Source of the DNA: Setoptus koraiensis
Taxonomy: Eukaryota > Arthropoda
Length of the DNA stretch: 64,000 bases
Assembly: GCA_048013815.1 (NCBI GenBank)
Contig: CM106586.1
Span: 2,604,001-2,668,000, forward strand
Reading direction: 5' to 3'
A program made the translations under genes and the position numbers. The notes under the pieces were generated by a model, which made no database searches, had not been told where the DNA came from, and saw only the letters and a list, made by a program, of their open reading frames with translations. Below are positions 32,001 through 43,825 of the stretch, piece after piece. Position 1 is the stretch's first letter. Each line of letters begins with the position of its first letter.

Positions 32001-35000
32001 TCAACCGACAACGACAAGCCGATATCGAATGGTCAAAACAGTAGCGCTGTTTTGGAGGATACAACGAACAGAAATGATAGCAGGGCCAACATTGTGAGTC
32101 CGACAATGTCTGACAGTGTTTCTAATGCCAGCGAACAATTGGCCGATTTCATCATTAACCTGGAGAAATTGAGAGAGGCAGCCGAAAATGAAAACGATTC
32201 CATTGAGCCTGTTGATTGTAAACCTATGACCAAAGGTGTTGTCACACTACAGGTGACCAGCAACAACGACGATGATGACGAGGACGAAGTTGTCGTGACA
32301 CTACCATCGCCCACTCGTTCTGTGTCACCATTATACAAGGTCAACACCACACAAGTCGATGATGATAATAAGGATAAAACAATGCCTGATGAATCGTCAA
32401 CCGACAACGAATTTTTGTCCATCGCTGTCAAAGACAAACGAAGCGACTCAATGGAAACTCTCAAAGCCGACATTGGTGCAATTGTCCCGATGACCAGTGT
32501 GCCCGTTGCAGAACACACTAATGCAACAATGGCACCAGCAATAGACAATAGTGATATGGTTAGAGTTGATGTGGATTATGATGTTGCGGGACATCAACAA
32601 TTACAAAAATATCAGGCAGTAGAGGAACCAGAAAAACGGGTCCGATCAACATTTCAGATTAAATTAGTGCCATCAACATCGAAATCAAGCTCTGCCAACA
32701 ATACAAACCAATCGTCCCCCAATTTATTATGTAATCAACAATCTTCGATGGACTCACTCAGTGGCAGCCAATTATCGGCTTCCGGTAGCCAAAAGAAAGC
32801 TCTGGCACCCATTGCTCGTAGTTATAAGAAGGTGACCTTTACTAGAGATGGTGCCTGCATTACTGAAACGGGCAAAATCTATTCGTCTGAGGCGAACGAT
32901 GGCACATTTACTCGAGTCGAACGCAAAAGTAAAATAACGCATTATCCTGAATCGCCCCTATCCTCCAGTAATGATCTTAACACTAGATTATCTGGTGGTT
33001 GTAATGCAAAGAGCAGCCTTGATAATGGCAAACAGCAACAGCCTTTCCCAACTCATTCAAGGAGCGCTGGAACAAAAGAGCCCCACATTATTCCTTTATC
33101 CTTTGAGGAGACAAACAAACCGATGATGCAACAAACAATTCAAAATCGAAACAATGATTTGATTAGGTCAGGTAGTGAGAGTTCTTGTTCCTCCGGTTCT
33201 ACGGATGCTTTCGATGACATTTTTGACAAATGGACGGGAGGCGATCAATTTTTCAATAGGAACTTTATGAAAATGAAAAATATGTTCAAATTGCCACCAA
33301 TTTCATTCAATCATCATTCGCCGTTTGCTGCAATGCCACCCTCACCATTTCACCACCCCAAGGATAATAGCAACACAATAGACCCATTTCAGCAGCAATC
33401 GTCCATCTTCGATGACGATGCGCCGGGCCGTGATAGTCACTCCAATTTAGAATCGTTATTTTCGTCGCTGAGAATGCCAACCATTAACACCGGAAGTAAA
33501 CTATTCAACAACATGATGAATAGCGGGGATAGAGGCAGCTCATTTTTCGATGATGATCATAATCTAGATGATGCCTTCGATCACCATTTCGATCATCACA
33601 ATGTGTTCAATAATACTTTGGGTCGGCGGCATAGCAGAAGAACGAGAGATGCTGGCAGTTCGTGGAAAGGTTCAACGCCATCGTTGTTCTCATCACAAAC
33701 GCCCAGACATCAGGATCACGACACCGTGAGACCGTCATCTGTTCAACAGCAATCGTCAACACAAGGTATTTGGCGATTCATCAAGCCAGGTCTCGACCAC
33801 GATCAGCTAGATAGAGAATTTCGTACTCAGCAACGACAACAACAGCAGTACAATCAATCGAGTGACAATGCAAGAGACCAATTCAACGCGGCCTCGCCTG
33901 AACCAATGAGGGGTCCCTTCTCAAGAATAATGTCTAGAATGTATAGCGACATGGGAAGCACTACGCGCAGGCGACAACCGCAGCAACAACCACAACAACA
34001 CCATGCAAACAATCAGATAAAATCAGAGCTTTTCATAAACATAAAACAACCAACCAATAACAAAAATGTCAATTTGAGAGCAGGCGCCCAATCCGCCGAT
34101 CTAGAGAATAGTGTTTATTGTCGTCCAACAGCAACCGGGGCCGACGGTAGCGTCACATCGGCAGCAGATCCCTTAAGAGCGTCAGGATTCAATTTTAAGC
34201 CATCTTTGCAACAGCACAGGCGTTACGACAACAGCAACAGTGAGATACCCCAACAACAATGTCAGTCTATTCCGTTGGATAGAGTTCCCACTCGTAGGAA
34301 TACCGTCGGACAGAAACCGCCTAGCGGTCGGACTGGACAGATCAATAATTTGCCATTGCAACAATCCAGCAGTCGAGCCTCATTAACAAATCGAATGTCA
34401 TCTATCAGCTTGGGTATAAAGCGAACAAGCTCAACTGGAAGCGATAATGGGGGCATTCAATCGGCAACTAGCAAACAATTATTTAGTGAAAGTGAGAGAA
34501 TGGAAAGCGATAAAAATGGTGCCTTGCTGAGGCAAAGGATGCAATCCATTCAATCGAGTGGGCAACAAACAAACTCCAACGACACGACGGAATGGCAACA
34601 GCATCAACAACAACGTCAACAGGTGAAATATTCAGCCTCTGGAGACAATCAGTCTTTTTGTCAGCAAAAACAACAGCAGCGACAGCAATACTTTTTTAAA
34701 GTGTCCACAAAGGATGGCCACAAACAACGTGATTTCAATGATGATGATGATGATTTATCACAAGCTCATTCGTGGCAACCCTCCGATTCGAGAGATCCAG
34801 CAGCAATACCATTGAACGAAGAGAGTTCCACGAAGCGAGTTGAGCATTGGTTGCGTAATTCAATGAATAATATCGGCGGACAACAACTGCCACAATATCC
34901 CGATAATGCAGACTACTATACCAATCAAGGAACTTCTCTACAAGGAGAAGACACACCCGGTACGTTTTATTATAATAATTCACGAACACCAAGCAGGCCA

Positions 35001-38000
35001 TCAGCTAATAGGGGCTACATGTCGGCAACGACGGACGATGATTATTCTAGAAATAATCCATTACATATGTATGCCACATTGGGACGAGATCCAAGTAAGA
35101 AAGCTAAATTGAGACAGCAGCAACAACAAGCTAGACTTTCGTCTCATGAAACCCAATTGTCAACTGGTGGCGGCAATTTGGATGAGCAACAGCAACAACA
35201 TCGAGAGCAATTGTTGATGTCACAAAGTCGAGCTAGCTCCTTCTCTCAGCGATTATCACAAAAAACAGCATCGAATGAGACCGAAGAGCAGGGACAGGCT
35301 TATCGGTTAGAGCAATCGTCGAGCTCGAAAAGAATGCTATCCACGAATCATGAGATGCAACAGACACTAAAATCAAGCTCAAGTAATAATCAAATTTTTC
35401 GTGTGGCCAGTAGTAGGTCGTCACAGATAAATCAACAGCAGCAAATAATATCATCGGTATTGCCACCGTCCGGAATGTTATCCCTGATGCAACAGAGATC
35501 CAATTCAACACTGGCCAATTCTGGTTCATTTGTCAGTCAATCGAGCAAATCGATTTCTGGACGACAATTGACCGTTAGTAGTGAACAAGCGATGATAAAA
35601 CAAAACAATGAAATACTACAGAGGCAACAACATGAGCAGCATAGGAGCAAGCTAGTTAATTATGTTGATGAAGACACAGATGGAACAAGTTTTAGCAGCC
35701 AAAGTGCCACTATTACTCTCAAACAAACATCATCTAGTTCATCATCGAAAATGAGACAACAATTGTTAGAGGAAATAGATGGCGAAGAATTGGAAAAAGA
35801 AGAAAAGTTCTTTGACCAACAACACCAATCAACAATGTTTATGTCCAATAATAATAACAGATCATCGTCATCAATCCGACAAGTTACATTGAGTGCGCCA
35901 ATCGACGGACAGACGTTTAAATGGTCCACATCGACACCAACAGTATCAGCAACATCATCAACCTCTGCCGCTGGCCAAATTCCAGATAATAATCTGGATA
36001 ATTTTAATGATGATGACAAAGAGCCAGTGTCTCTATTGGAACAATTGAGGGCTCGTGGTTACAGGTCAATTGTTAATCAACGTTTGTCTAGAAAAGAAGG
36101 GGAATCCTCATTTGTTTCATCATCGGCAGTTGAATCATCTGCGTCAATTGCATCATCGTCGATGATATCTGTCAATGCAAATCAGTTGTCAAACGAACAA
36201 CAACAGCAGCAGTTCCAAATGATCACAACAACGGAACAATATCAACAACAGAAACAACAACGGCAACTATCAGCAATTGCTGATTTAATGGTTGATCCAA
36301 CAAAAATTAGCGTAAGCCTACAACAATCGACAAGCAATGAGCAGCACGAGCAACAAAAATCAGTAGAAACTAGAGATAATTGTAGTAGTGCTTTAGGGCT
36401 GCCAAATCACATTGATAAGCAATCATCTTTATTAGACACCGCTAATGCTACCGAGGCCAAATCGTTAGATAATATGAATGATGATAATAATATAGGTAAT
36501 GTTGTCTTAGGGAGAACACATCAATTGAATGATTACAATGAACATATCCCACAGCCTGCCGCTTATCATTTTACCGCTTTGCATAACCAAACAACGCATA
36601 ACTACAAAAAGCTTGACAATTTTTCTGAGATGGCTAGCAATAGTTTGCAAATATCACGAAATATCTCCAATAAGGAGCAACAAGACGCTGGTGAATGTGA
36701 TTCTATAGTGATGAAATTTTCGAGGGGTAGCGCGATAAAAAGAATAGCCACAAATAAAAACTTAAATGAAATGTTGTTAATGATGAACTGCTTAGAGAGA
36801 AAAAGTGGCGACCGAGATGACAAAAAAGATTTCCAGAAGCCATTGAATGGACATGGAAATTCCATGATGGATAAAGAAAATGAGATGACTGAGGATGAAC
36901 AATCATCAGATCAAATATCAATAGTGAAAAATAGGGCTCCCAATAAAAGATCGTCCTCTTCTTCATCATGCTCGCAATCAACGTTACGAGCCTCACCTGT
37001 GCCATCTAATCCAATATCTGTCGCAACTATTAATGGCAACGATAATTATCTCAATGTTGTGAATAATGAGTTGCATGGTGGTAATTGTCTTAACGATTAC
37101 GGTGAAAATGTGTTGACCAACAATGGCCATTTATTGAAAATCGAGTCGACAAACAGTGGCGATGGCAGCAGCTTGGCAGCAAGTGATTGCTTGGATGACA
37201 AGCTTGATCGGAGTCTTATGTCCGTAAATAATAACAATAATCATAATAGTTGCAACTGCAATAAACAAAAGCACTACTATAATTGTTGCATGCCTCAATC
37301 AAGTGAGATCGCCACTAATCATCATGAATCGCATAAAAAATATAATGACAACACAATGACAATAGACAAACAAAACAATCAGATTATTGATATTAACGGT
37401 GATCAATCATCGACCTTGCTACCATTATATCCAATCTATTCTCATTCATATTTCAACAATCATTCCGATAACAATCCGGTGAACTCCATCAACAACAACA
37501 ACGACAACACCGACACCAACAATGACAATTCGATGAACCTTAATAGCCTAGATGGTGGTGGTAGCAAACAATTGGACCATCTATCGAATACTGAACCAAA
37601 TTTGATTAATCAACATTTGACGACAAGTATTATGAATGATGAAAACAATGATATTTTAATTGATGATGGAAAGGAAATCCAAGCTGCAGCTGCAAGGAAC
37701 GATCATTTGATTGATGATCGTTCATTCAGTCCTATGTTGTCTAGAACATATTTAGACAGTCAATTGAAACAGATGAAAGAGACGCAACAATTTTTGGAGA
37801 CGTTGAAACAACAAGAGAGATTGAACCTTCAACAACGTCAGGCAAACTATTTCGAAACTTTGAATTCGTTGGAAACATTACCTGGTGGCAGATTAGCTGG
37901 TGATACTACAATCAACTCATCATTATTTAATAATACCGTTAAGTCAACAACTTCGAATGACATCATCTATCCAAATGGACCAAGGTTAAAATTACAATCT

Positions 38001-39521
38001 CATCATTCTGATGAGTTGTACACCTCTCCACCGTTAACATGCCCATCAATGTTGGAAAGTCCTGACTGGAAAAGGTTGTCACCATCAACGAGCCGTTCAT
38101 CAGTGAAGTCATCATTGACACATCACCAACAAATTCGATCGAATTTAAATAACAGAAATCTGGATGATGATTTTTCTATGAGAAATCGAAGTCTGTTATG
38201 TTCAACAAATCCTAATAACAATATTGTATCATCAATTATAACTAACTCAGACAAGAGAATTTCCAGGGACCCAATTGTTGTTACTGATGTCATGAGTAAA
38301 TATAGACGATTTCCCCCAGCCAATGAGCATCATCATAGATGGCATAGTTACAGTCATTTAGAGAATAAATCAGATGACGATGAGGGTATCGATCCAGAAT
38401 TGGACGCTTACCGTCCGTCAAGCTACAAGCCTTCGTTCGAGAAGACAACGACATTTGATAATGACAGATCGAATGCTGCTACCACTGGTCATGAAACTAG
38501 AGGCCGGTCAACACTATTAGCTGAACATTCCAGAGCACAATCCGCAAACAAAAGGAGTTCAAGTAACTATTCTGTATCACCTAGTAGGCGAACAAGACGT
38601 AATAGTGATGTTGTTTCGTTTGCTTCAGTGGCGTTCGGGGGTGATAAATCGATGAATGACAAAGAAATAAGTTATGGTGACGGTAACAGCGATGGATTTA
38701 AGCCAATGAAAGGTGAAAATCCCTCTGATGATGTTAGTAAATACACTGATAGTAGACGGCGAAGTTTCAGTTCTAACCCAAGCGATTATGTTGTTAGCAA
38801 TCATCGTGTGTCGTTAAGAGATCGAACATCCTCATTTAGGAATAGATCATCATTCAAAATGAATCACTCGTCTCAATTATTATCTAGATCGAACAGCAAC
38901 AACAAATTCGATAAATATGATGATGAGTCAAATAGAAAACAAGCAAGATCACGATCCAGAATACAATACGATAGGAATAAAGAGAATACTGACAACGACC
39001 CTCACGAGTCAGCATCGACATCGACAACAAACAATCAACAACCATTGTATGAAAAGAAATCGAAATTGTCTGAATTAGAAGAAAGAATTAAGGCAAGAAA
39101 GAAACGAACATTATCGCTACTGAGCTCGTTATCATCGGATAATAAATCTAAAATGACAGCAGATAAGAGCGATAAACAAGGTGGTGGCATGTCGAGCGCC
39201 CCGATAATTAAAAATCAGAACAACACGTTTCTACAGTGTGACAACCCTCCTGGTGATGACACTATGGCCGGTAGTGGTTCATCAGGAACTGAGAAAAGAG
39301 CTCAAACATCAATTTTGCATGATGACGGCGATGACGATGTTAAATTAAACAAACCGAAGAGGGAGAGAAAAATCCATTCATCTTTTGTGCCCTATTTAAG
39401 TAAAGTTAATCCGGACGCTGCAACAGGTAGCGATAGGGATAGCATGGAGGAAAGAATAAAACGCAAAAGCTACTACTGTCGATTGGAAAACAAACAGCCA
39501 GCAGCATCGAATCACGATTGA
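29076..39521 (+). CDS. NUAK: NUAK family AMPK-related protein kinase, giant single-exon form
   Basis: NUAK kinases (ARK5/SNARK) are LKB1-activated AMPK relatives that regulate myosin phosphatase, adhesion and proteostasis. The kinase domain spans about residues 64-320 of 3481: G-loop [11 protein letters not shown] lysine K94 in [12 protein letters not shown] with D188, D206 of DFG, and activation threonine T221 in [14 protein letters not shown]. The blocks [19 protein letters not shown] (29437-29493) and [19 protein letters not shown] (29800-29856) are distinctive of NUAK. The remaining 3160 residues are low-complexity and rich in Q, N, S and D. They include acidic and lysine-rich runs (about 735-750), a KKVTF PP1-docking-type motif near 1252, and a basic coiled segment ([14 protein letters not shown]) near 3330. 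Human NUAK1 has 661 residues; fly Nuak is also very long. The ATG is the first in frame. Poly(A) signals lie at 39996 and just beyond. Confidence 0.92.
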   Translation: MDTSAYRAARADQQPAAPLIDSSNIMGKSLGFERASSSNTDEANKQNNRGITGNTNRKHRLKQRFNVVRKLGKGTYGKVQLAINKETGQEVAIKTIKKTKIESEQDLIRIRREIQIMSSIEHPHIVHIYEVFENKDKIVLVMQYASGGELYEYVSQCKLLDDNEARRLFRQIATAIYYCHQNKICHRDLKLENILLDERNNAKIADFGLSNVFASRHYLRTFCGSPLYASPEIVNGSPYIGPEVDCWSLGVLLYTLVYGAMPFDGSNFKRLVKQISEASYFEPKQKSMASPLIRKLLTCDPEKRATIIDICLDPWVNGHNLHDMVATQSLHHHSLLKVAEDMANLTPVRFDILVALAPVSPPATTDENDQQQQSDLQQVMQASNNDENIAKIDVDDANRKREVIDPSENMINEDYYANANETNVDDQQSQGQKRINSESMLLDSSDQGGQLLADRIQNLLADNQSGPLSPAASFVVRTSTQADNHQQQSTLGDGPEICMDASSFDANNRNIKRTRISSSCQAVDQMMAMSNENINEQSANNDLKQTNSDDEEDAQSDKTTTNEQQQQKIELSSDVTVEPMIIQQHSPIVLDEIKIVTSETVINLPQSTPEPLVVAQQSQCDGNDDTDYRDAMLLDNERECLQTAKSRTNDKINEIEAGESDQNKQLANELATNQQNSETIHDQTKQQPVGETQVIQIDEKGLKLQVATDADATEIGGQIAKSDEAEQTAPTAVASTGEKKKVKKKIIVKKKKKVANKESDLNTKVNDDATNKQQPEEKTDNANGKNNDNESAIGKQQNETSIDQQNSNVPATTAPKPPKSTSRSSLLLGKSGPGKLKIPESFKSVTKDGDNSTSTTQPPTAGLEQQQSSAQLSTRKNSIPVGFKSIVNVADVTKKIMSQSMPKAQPETPAKVPIDIGATLVKVSHTKAVFERRASQCLSLTNVAACDTQNDAVDPDQTVDAMSDKEQKITTCPSESTDNDKPISNGQNSSAVLEDTTNRNDSRANIVSPTMSDSVSNASEQLADFIINLEKLREAAENENDSIEPVDCKPMTKGVVTLQVTSNNDDDDEDEVVVTLPSPTRSVSPLYKVNTTQVDDDNKDKTMPDESSTDNEFLSIAVKDKRSDSMETLKADIGAIVPMTSVPVAEHTNATMAPAIDNSDMVRVDVDYDVAGHQQLQKYQAVEEPEKRVRSTFQIKLVPSTSKSSSANNTNQSSPNLLCNQQSSMDSLSGSQLSASGSQKKALAPIARSYKKVTFTRDGACITETGKIYSSEANDGTFTRVERKSKITHYPESPLSSSNDLNTRLSGGCNAKSSLDNGKQQQPFPTHSRSAGTKEPHIIPLSFEETNKPMMQQTIQNRNNDLIRSGSESSCSSGSTDAFDDIFDKWTGGDQFFNRNFMKMKNMFKLPPISFNHHSPFAAMPPSPFHHPKDNSNTIDPFQQQSSIFDDDAPGRDSHSNLESLFSSLRMPTINTGSKLFNNMMNSGDRGSSFFDDDHNLDDAFDHHFDHHNVFNNTLGRRHSRRTRDAGSSWKGSTPSLFSSQTPRHQDHDTVRPSSVQQQSSTQGIWRFIKPGLDHDQLDREFRTQQRQQQQYNQSSDNARDQFNAASPEPMRGPFSRIMSRMYSDMGSTTRRRQPQQQPQQHHANNQIKSELFINIKQPTNNKNVNLRAGAQSADLENSVYCRPTATGADGSVTSAADPLRASGFNFKPSLQQHRRYDNSNSEIPQQQCQSIPLDRVPTRRNTVGQKPPSGRTGQINNLPLQQSSSRASLTNRMSSISLGIKRTSSTGSDNGGIQSATSKQLFSESERMESDKNGALLRQRMQSIQSSGQQTNSNDTTEWQQHQQQRQQVKYSASGDNQSFCQQKQQQRQQYFFKVSTKDGHKQRDFNDDDDDLSQAHSWQPSDSRDPAAIPLNEESSTKRVEHWLRNSMNNIGGQQLPQYPDNADYYTNQGTSLQGEDTPGTFYYNNSRTPSRPSANRGYMSATTDDDYSRNNPLHMYATLGRDPSKKAKLRQQQQQARLSSHETQLSTGGGNLDEQQQQHREQLLMSQSRASSFSQRLSQKTASNETEEQGQAYRLEQSSSSKRMLSTNHEMQQTLKSSSSNNQIFRVASSRSSQINQQQQIISSVLPPSGMLSLMQQRSNSTLANSGSFVSQSSKSISGRQLTVSSEQAMIKQNNEILQRQQHEQHRSKLVNYVDEDTDGTSFSSQSATITLKQTSSSSSSKMRQQLLEEIDGEELEKEEKFFDQQHQSTMFMSNNNNRSSSSIRQVTLSAPIDGQTFKWSTSTPTVSATSSTSAAGQIPDNNLDNFNDDDKEPVSLLEQLRARGYRSIVNQRLSRKEGESSFVSSSAVESSASIASSSMISVNANQLSNEQQQQQFQMITTTEQYQQQKQQRQLSAIADLMVDPTKISVSLQQSTSNEQHEQQKSVETRDNCSSALGLPNHIDKQSSLLDTANATEAKSLDNMNDDNNIGNVVLGRTHQLNDYNEHIPQPAAYHFTALHNQTTHNYKKLDNFSEMASNSLQISRNISNKEQQDAGECDSIVMKFSRGSAIKRIATNKNLNEMLLMMNCLERKSGDRDDKKDFQKPLNGHGNSMMDKENEMTEDEQSSDQISIVKNRAPNKRSSSSSSCSQSTLRASPVPSNPISVATINGNDNYLNVVNNELHGGNCLNDYGENVLTNNGHLLKIESTNSGDGSSLAASDCLDDKLDRSLMSVNNNNNHNSCNCNKQKHYYNCCMPQSSEIATNHHESHKKYNDNTMTIDKQNNQIIDINGDQSSTLLPLYPIYSHSYFNNHSDNNPVNSINNNNDNTDTNNDNSMNLNSLDGGGSKQLDHLSNTEPNLINQHLTTSIMNDENNDILIDDGKEIQAAAARNDHLIDDRSFSPMLSRTYLDSQLKQMKETQQFLETLKQQERLNLQQRQANYFETLNSLETLPGGRLAGDTTINSSLFNNTVKSTTSNDIIYPNGPRLKLQSHHSDELYTSPPLTCPSMLESPDWKRLSPSTSRSSVKSSLTHHQQIRSNLNNRNLDDDFSMRNRSLLCSTNPNNNIVSSIITNSDKRISRDPIVVTDVMSKYRRFPPANEHHHRWHSYSHLENKSDDDEGIDPELDAYRPSSYKPSFEKTTTFDNDRSNAATTGHETRGRSTLLAEHSRAQSANKRSSSNYSVSPSRRTRRNSDVVSFASVAFGGDKSMNDKEISYGDGNSDGFKPMKGENPSDDVSKYTDSRRRSFSSNPSDYVVSNHRVSLRDRTSSFRNRSSFKMNHSSQLLSRSNSNNKFDKYDDESNRKQARSRSRIQYDRNKENTDNDPHESASTSTTNNQQPLYEKKSKLSELEERIKARKKRTLSLLSSLSSDNKSKMTADKSDKQGGGMSSAPIIKNQNNTFLQCDNPPGDDTMAGSGSSGTEKRAQTSILHDDGDDDVKLNKPKRERKIHSSFVPYLSKVNPDAATGSDRDSMEERIKRKSYYCRLENKQPAASNHD

Positions 39522-40569
39522 ATAACTAGAAAACATGAAGCTGATGAAAGATAAAATGCATCAGCCAATTTCCACGGTGATTTGACCCGAGCAGATTGGT
39601 AATATTACAACTAACAATTGTACAAGGAAAGCACGTCAATGATACAATGATATTGATCAGAGCATTGCTATAATCACTACATGAGATGATGGAAACATTG
39701 CTGAAACATTGAAACATGGACACATTAACAAAGTCCAACGATACAACGAATACAAAAGAGAGAAACTTATTCTTTTATAATTAAACAACATTAAAGATGA
39801 TCTATCAAACAATCATTGTGCATTGTCGTTTCTGTCTTCATATTTGTAGGAAAATACTTGAGTGTGTTAGGTGGCACACTGAAGTATGTGAGGATTGCAT
39901 CGTTGATTTCTCGACTGACATTTCCTTTTTCGAAACAACCGAAAAGGAAGCGAGATGTCTCAATCGTCTGGCAACTCGATTTCAGACAATAACTAAATAA
40001 AAAAAAAAATGCACCAAATAAATTAATTCAGAGTGAGAGCGGGACCCTCTCCCCCAATCGGCGATCACTATCCAATCAAAAATACCGCCAAACTCACTCC
40101 AGTTCGTGATATGCCGCACGTTACGCATCCATTTTTAACACATGATAGAGAACTGAAAAATCTTGTAATTGCACATTTCGTTCTAGTGTGCAATCAAGCT
40201 CGGCATTGCAGGCGTAATACAACGAATCGTCTACCTGCGTAAGATAATTCATCATTTCGGCATCACTCAGTCTCGTGATCAAATGATTGCAACCGGTGCT
40301 ATGCTCAGGAGGATCTTACCTCAGACAACTCAAAAAGTTTTCATCTACGCAACCTCAGCCGATGGATGAAAATTTTAGCCAAACTATTATATTTATTTAT
40401 TTTTACGATGATATTTATTTAGAGATAATGGATTAGCCGCACAACTTATGAGGCTTTTTTTCGCTCATTACTCATCTAATCACGGAAAAAAATTGTTGTA
40501 ATACTTGCGACAACAACCAAAGTATTGTAGTATTTTCAATATCGATCTAACACTTTTTATACTGTACAC
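39522..40569. other. NUAK 3' flank and UBF promoter region
   Basis: NUAK probably ends at AATAAA 39996-40001, giving a 480-base 3' untranslated region with a 67-codon frame inside it (39797-40000). The 40030-40569 part has short random-looking frames and should hold the promoter of the UBF-like gene. Confidence 0.4.
39797..40000 (+). CDS. Possible small cysteine-rich protein or alternative NUAK terminal exon
   Basis: This is an ATG-started frame of 67 residues with eight cysteines, including two CxxC pairs (HCRFC and EVCEDC) and a WH between them, which recalls a small zinc-binding unit. Its stop codon is part of the AATAAA signal. A strong acceptor sequence (TTTCTGTCTTCATATTTGTAG at 39829-39849) lies inside it, so the downstream half may instead be a terminal exon. 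No homology is recognised. It could simply be a chance frame in the NUAK 3' untranslated region. Confidence 0.25.
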   Translation: MIYQTIIVHCRFCLHICRKILECVRWHTEVCEDCIVDFSTDISFFETTEKEARCLNRLATRFQTITK

Positions 40570-42825
40570 ATGCGTCTTCGGTCTGCCATCAAGGCATCAG
40601 AGGAGGCTACCGCTCGTCATCTCACTTACAATGGTGAATATTTTAAATATCTCGGTTTGCAGCCATCACAATCGAAATCTGAAGAATTACACACACAACA
40701 TTCGTCGTCAGACAAATCAGACTGCCAGAGACAGGATCAGACGACAGACCATTCGCTCGGAGGAGATGTGCAAAATGAAGATGGACAGAAAGATTACAGT
40801 CAAACTAATAATCGCGAACCGGGGCCCACTGAGGAGCCCACAACAGTATCGTCATCCACATCATGTATCAAATCAGGAAATGCTCCTGAGGATGACCATC
40901 ACTCCTCGAACCGAATGTTCGATTCGGAATCGGATGAAATAGACGAAAATGATTTAGAACATACGATACAACAATTCATTCAGTCTGATAGCGTTGAAAT
41001 GGAGTCGGAGGGTGTTGAAATGGAGTCGGATTGTGATATATTTGAGTCGGATGGTTCAGGGGATGACCTTCTTGTTGAGATTCTCGAAAAGCGGCAAGAC
41101 AGCCAATCAATAAGAATTACAGAACATGACCCTCCACCCAATCATGAGGAAGTGATAGGAATCGACACCAGTGACGATGAAAGTGATATAAGTGATGATG
41201 AACCAGACTTACAGTTAGAGGGGGAGGAATACGAACCAAAGTCTTGCAATCGTCACAATATTCGAAGTGAATCGGAATCATCTTACTGCTCTCTGAACAA
41301 AAGCGATCATGAGGTGGATAATCATATGCAAGATGATAAAATGTTATCTCTGACTCACCATGAAAATAAAAATGGCACTAGTGAAGACCAAATAGAGTGT
41401 AATTCAAATGAACTCCCCTCCGAGAAATCTTTATCTGATTTAGAAACTACACCACACAGTCAAATGGGTGAGGATGATGAAGAAATGGAAGAGTGTGAAG
41501 AAAAACAAGATGAATTTCAAAATTGCATTGAGCCAGATATCTACATTTTCTCGAGCCAAAGATCAGAGCGCGTGCAAAAATCTCAATTAGTAGATATAGA
41601 AACTATTGAAACAGAAAAATGTACGACCGATAATGAGATGGTCCAGATTGAAGTCAAGCCGGATATAAAATTGCTAAAAGCTCACGACAAGAGCGAGGGC
41701 GAAAGGTCAGATAAAATTTTTGATGTGACTGATGCACCATTACGAAATTCAAAACGAAAGAGAACTGAAAACAGCCAGTTACTAGACCTGTTATCCGTCA
41801 TCCCAACAGATCACGACATATCACCTCGTACAAAGAAAAAATATAGAGTAGACAACGAATTTGAAGACTCACCTTCTGAGGATGATAATTGCACAAATTC
41901 AGATAACAACTTGAGCACACATAACACACTTAACACATTTGATGATTCCAAGTGTGAAGCATCGGGAAAATGGAAAGTTAACGATGTGCTGATTCTCTTG
42001 GATAGAATTGGAACATACTTCGACAAACCACCAATGGAATCATTTGTCACCACATTGAAGAAGATTGATTGGAATGTAGTCAAGTTTGATTCTTATACCT
42101 CGGAGGATTGTGAGGATTTGGGCAATCGATTGATTTTGAAGCAAAGGAGATTCAGATTACTGAACGAGGTTACTCAAGACCTCAGGAGATATATAGGTAT
42201 GACAGGTCATCTAGATTTGATGTCGCAAAGGAGCTACCGCGACAGCAATAACAAGCGTTCGACAGGACGACAGGTCAATTTACCAAAGAAACCAAGATCT
42301 GCCGTATCTAGATACGTTGAACACAAGACCAGATACAAACAGTGCGACGATCTAAGAGAAGCCAAGAAAGTGTATAGAAAAAAATTTGAGACATTGCCCA
42401 TCCACAGGAAAAAAAAATATTTGGATGAGTACGAAAAAGATATGAAAAACTATCTAAAAAAGTGCAAAGACTGTGCCGAGAATGTTAAACCTACGGCCAA
42501 TCAGCCTGAAGTGATATTATTGGGTGAGGACCCTGAACCCCCTCTACCACCTCAAACTCCTAAAAAGCTCTACGTAGCAAGAAAAATTGAAAAGTATGAA
42601 ACGAGGGATTCAAGCACAAAAAAGTTGCTCAAACATGAATACACTGCCTTATCAGATAAGAAAAAATTTCGCTGGATAAGAAAAGCCATACAAGATCGTG
42701 AACGATATGAAAAAGAGTTCATGGAATATAAGAAGAAATATCCTAATTATGAAATCACACAATTGTTACCAAAACCACTTACTCCAGAGGAAACCGCAAT
42801 TTTTCAACAATATTCAGACAAATGA
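40570..42825 (+). CDS. UBTF: UBF-like nucleolar transcription factor with two HMG boxes
   Basis: UBF binds rDNA and keeps it open for RNA polymerase I. This single-exon gene encodes 751 residues. About 465-545 matches the region before the HMG boxes of vertebrate UBF: KWKVNDVLILLDRI aligns with WSQEDMLTLLECM, and IDWNVVKFDSYTSEDC with MDWEKVAFKDFSGDMC. HMG box 1 is at about 570-632 (PKKPRSAVSRYVEHK) and HMG box 2 at about 660-727 (PQTPKKLY, LSDKKKFRWIRKAIQDRERY, YKKKYPN), the latter very close to UBF box 2. The protein ends soon after box 2, whereas vertebrate UBF has six boxes and a C-terminal acidic tail. Here the acidic D/E/S-rich region is N-terminal, at about 115-430. AATAAA lies at 42847-42852. 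It converges on VPS37. Confidence 0.8.
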   Translation: MRLRSAIKASEEATARHLTYNGEYFKYLGLQPSQSKSEELHTQHSSSDKSDCQRQDQTTDHSLGGDVQNEDGQKDYSQTNNREPGPTEEPTTVSSSTSCIKSGNAPEDDHHSSNRMFDSESDEIDENDLEHTIQQFIQSDSVEMESEGVEMESDCDIFESDGSGDDLLVEILEKRQDSQSIRITEHDPPPNHEEVIGIDTSDDESDISDDEPDLQLEGEEYEPKSCNRHNIRSESESSYCSLNKSDHEVDNHMQDDKMLSLTHHENKNGTSEDQIECNSNELPSEKSLSDLETTPHSQMGEDDEEMEECEEKQDEFQNCIEPDIYIFSSQRSERVQKSQLVDIETIETEKCTTDNEMVQIEVKPDIKLLKAHDKSEGERSDKIFDVTDAPLRNSKRKRTENSQLLDLLSVIPTDHDISPRTKKKYRVDNEFEDSPSEDDNCTNSDNNLSTHNTLNTFDDSKCEASGKWKVNDVLILLDRIGTYFDKPPMESFVTTLKKIDWNVVKFDSYTSEDCEDLGNRLILKQRRFRLLNEVTQDLRRYIGMTGHLDLMSQRSYRDSNNKRSTGRQVNLPKKPRSAVSRYVEHKTRYKQCDDLREAKKVYRKKFETLPIHRKKKYLDEYEKDMKNYLKKCKDCAENVKPTANQPEVILLGEDPEPPLPPQTPKKLYVARKIEKYETRDSSTKKLLKHEYTALSDKKKFRWIRKAIQDRERYEKEFMEYKKKYPNYEITQLLPKPLTPEETAIFQQYSDK

Positions 42826-42885
42826 GTTTGAACCAAAAATCCCCAGAATAAAAGCTTATTCTTTTTACTGTATTGTGCCATTCGA

Positions 42886-43524
42886 TTATCTCTTTATTGG
42901 ATGGAAAATGTTACATCGCTCCAGAAACTTATCTGCAGTTATTCGACGTAAATGGGCCAATTTTCGCTTCTTCAAAAACATGTCTAGGAAGGTTTCATAT
43001 GAGCCCAGATCACCACGGAGAAACGACTTCGCTACATTCTCACTGCGATCTTCTGCTTCAGCCGCTGAAGCTAGCAAGACAGCATCGATACTATCCTCTG
43101 TAGCGAATTTTCGAGGCATAATTTCAGTCGATATTATGGATTCTCGTTCCTGAATGGATTGTCTGATCTCCATGCATTCGTCGACAAGTTTTCCTAGCTG
43201 AGCTCTGGCTTGTTCAATCTCTGGTTCTCTATTTAGATTGTTCTCGGATTGCATTCTCACTGTTTCTAACAGAATACTTCGCTCTCTTTCGGATTCTCGC
43301 ACCTGGTCAAATCATAACAGTTGATGTATGAATGAATGAGTAAGGGCTAGGCGTGCTTGATCCCACAGTCAACTGAAAATCAAATCAGAACTCACCTGAG
43401 GTAGATCGTCGACGAACTCTATTAAGTCCTGATCAGTACTTGAGGACCAACAAATTTGTTGTAACTGACTTGTTGATAGTGTTTTGAATCGTTGCATGGC
43501 TCGCTCAAATTCATTGCTATCCAT
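42886..43524 (-). CDS. Vps37: VPS37, ESCRT-I subunit (Mod(r) domain)
   Basis: VPS37 joins TSG101, VPS28 and MVB12 in ESCRT-I, which sorts ubiquitylated cargo at endosomes. Two minus-strand exons encode 181 residues: exon 1 at 43524-43396 (43 codons, CAG|GTGAGT donor) and exon 2 at 43302-42886 (TTTGACCAG acceptor), joined in phase 0. The Mod(r) domain covers most of the protein: an early helix with LSTSQLQQI and FVDDLPQ, a long charged coiled coil (ESERERSILLETVRMQSEN), and the diagnostic C-terminal block SFLRGDLGSYETFLDMF, then KKRKLAHLRRITADKF. It lacks the proline-rich tail of VPS37B/C. A CACGTG E-box lies about 157 bases upstream of the start. The stop is 60 bases from that of the UBF gene. 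Confidence 0.9.
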
Positions 43525-43825
43525 CGTGGATATTGTGATAATAACTAATACTCAAGTTTAATATAAAGTAGTCCGTCCACTCTGCTTGTATATATAGTCA
43601 AGTCTATATAGACAAACAAACAAAGACTGTTTCTGGAACGTAGTATTTCTGGGCCAGAAATTCTGGCGCAAAAATGAACGCACGTGTTTGACGCGTGCTT
43701 TTCAGGCAATAGAAAACAAATACAAAAATAACATACGAGCGAAATTTAAAATTTCTCGGCCTTTATTTTTCAAGGTCACATGTCGCATGTGGTTTATATC
43801 TATTTATAGAGCTTTTATACAAAAA
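43525..43825. promoter_or_regulatory. VPS37 promoter and canoe 3' flank, with CACGTG E-box
   Basis: CACGTG at 43681-43686 is flanked by CGCG-containing sequence, unusual in this AT-rich window. It lies about 157 bases upstream of the VPS37 ATG. MiT/TFE-type bHLH factors bind such sites in endolysosomal genes of other animals; that link is inference. The right-hand end belongs to the canoe 3' untranslated region. Confidence 0.4.

Noticed and set aside
31083-32548. Long hydrophobic frames antisense to NUAK
   Set aside because: The sense frame has a complete kinase and a continuous 3481-codon reading frame; the antisense frames lack family resemblance and follow from its composition.
40033-40242. 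69-codon frame between NUAK and the UBF gene
   Set aside because: It starts at GTG, shows no homology, and lies directly after the NUAK poly(A) site in probable promoter sequence.
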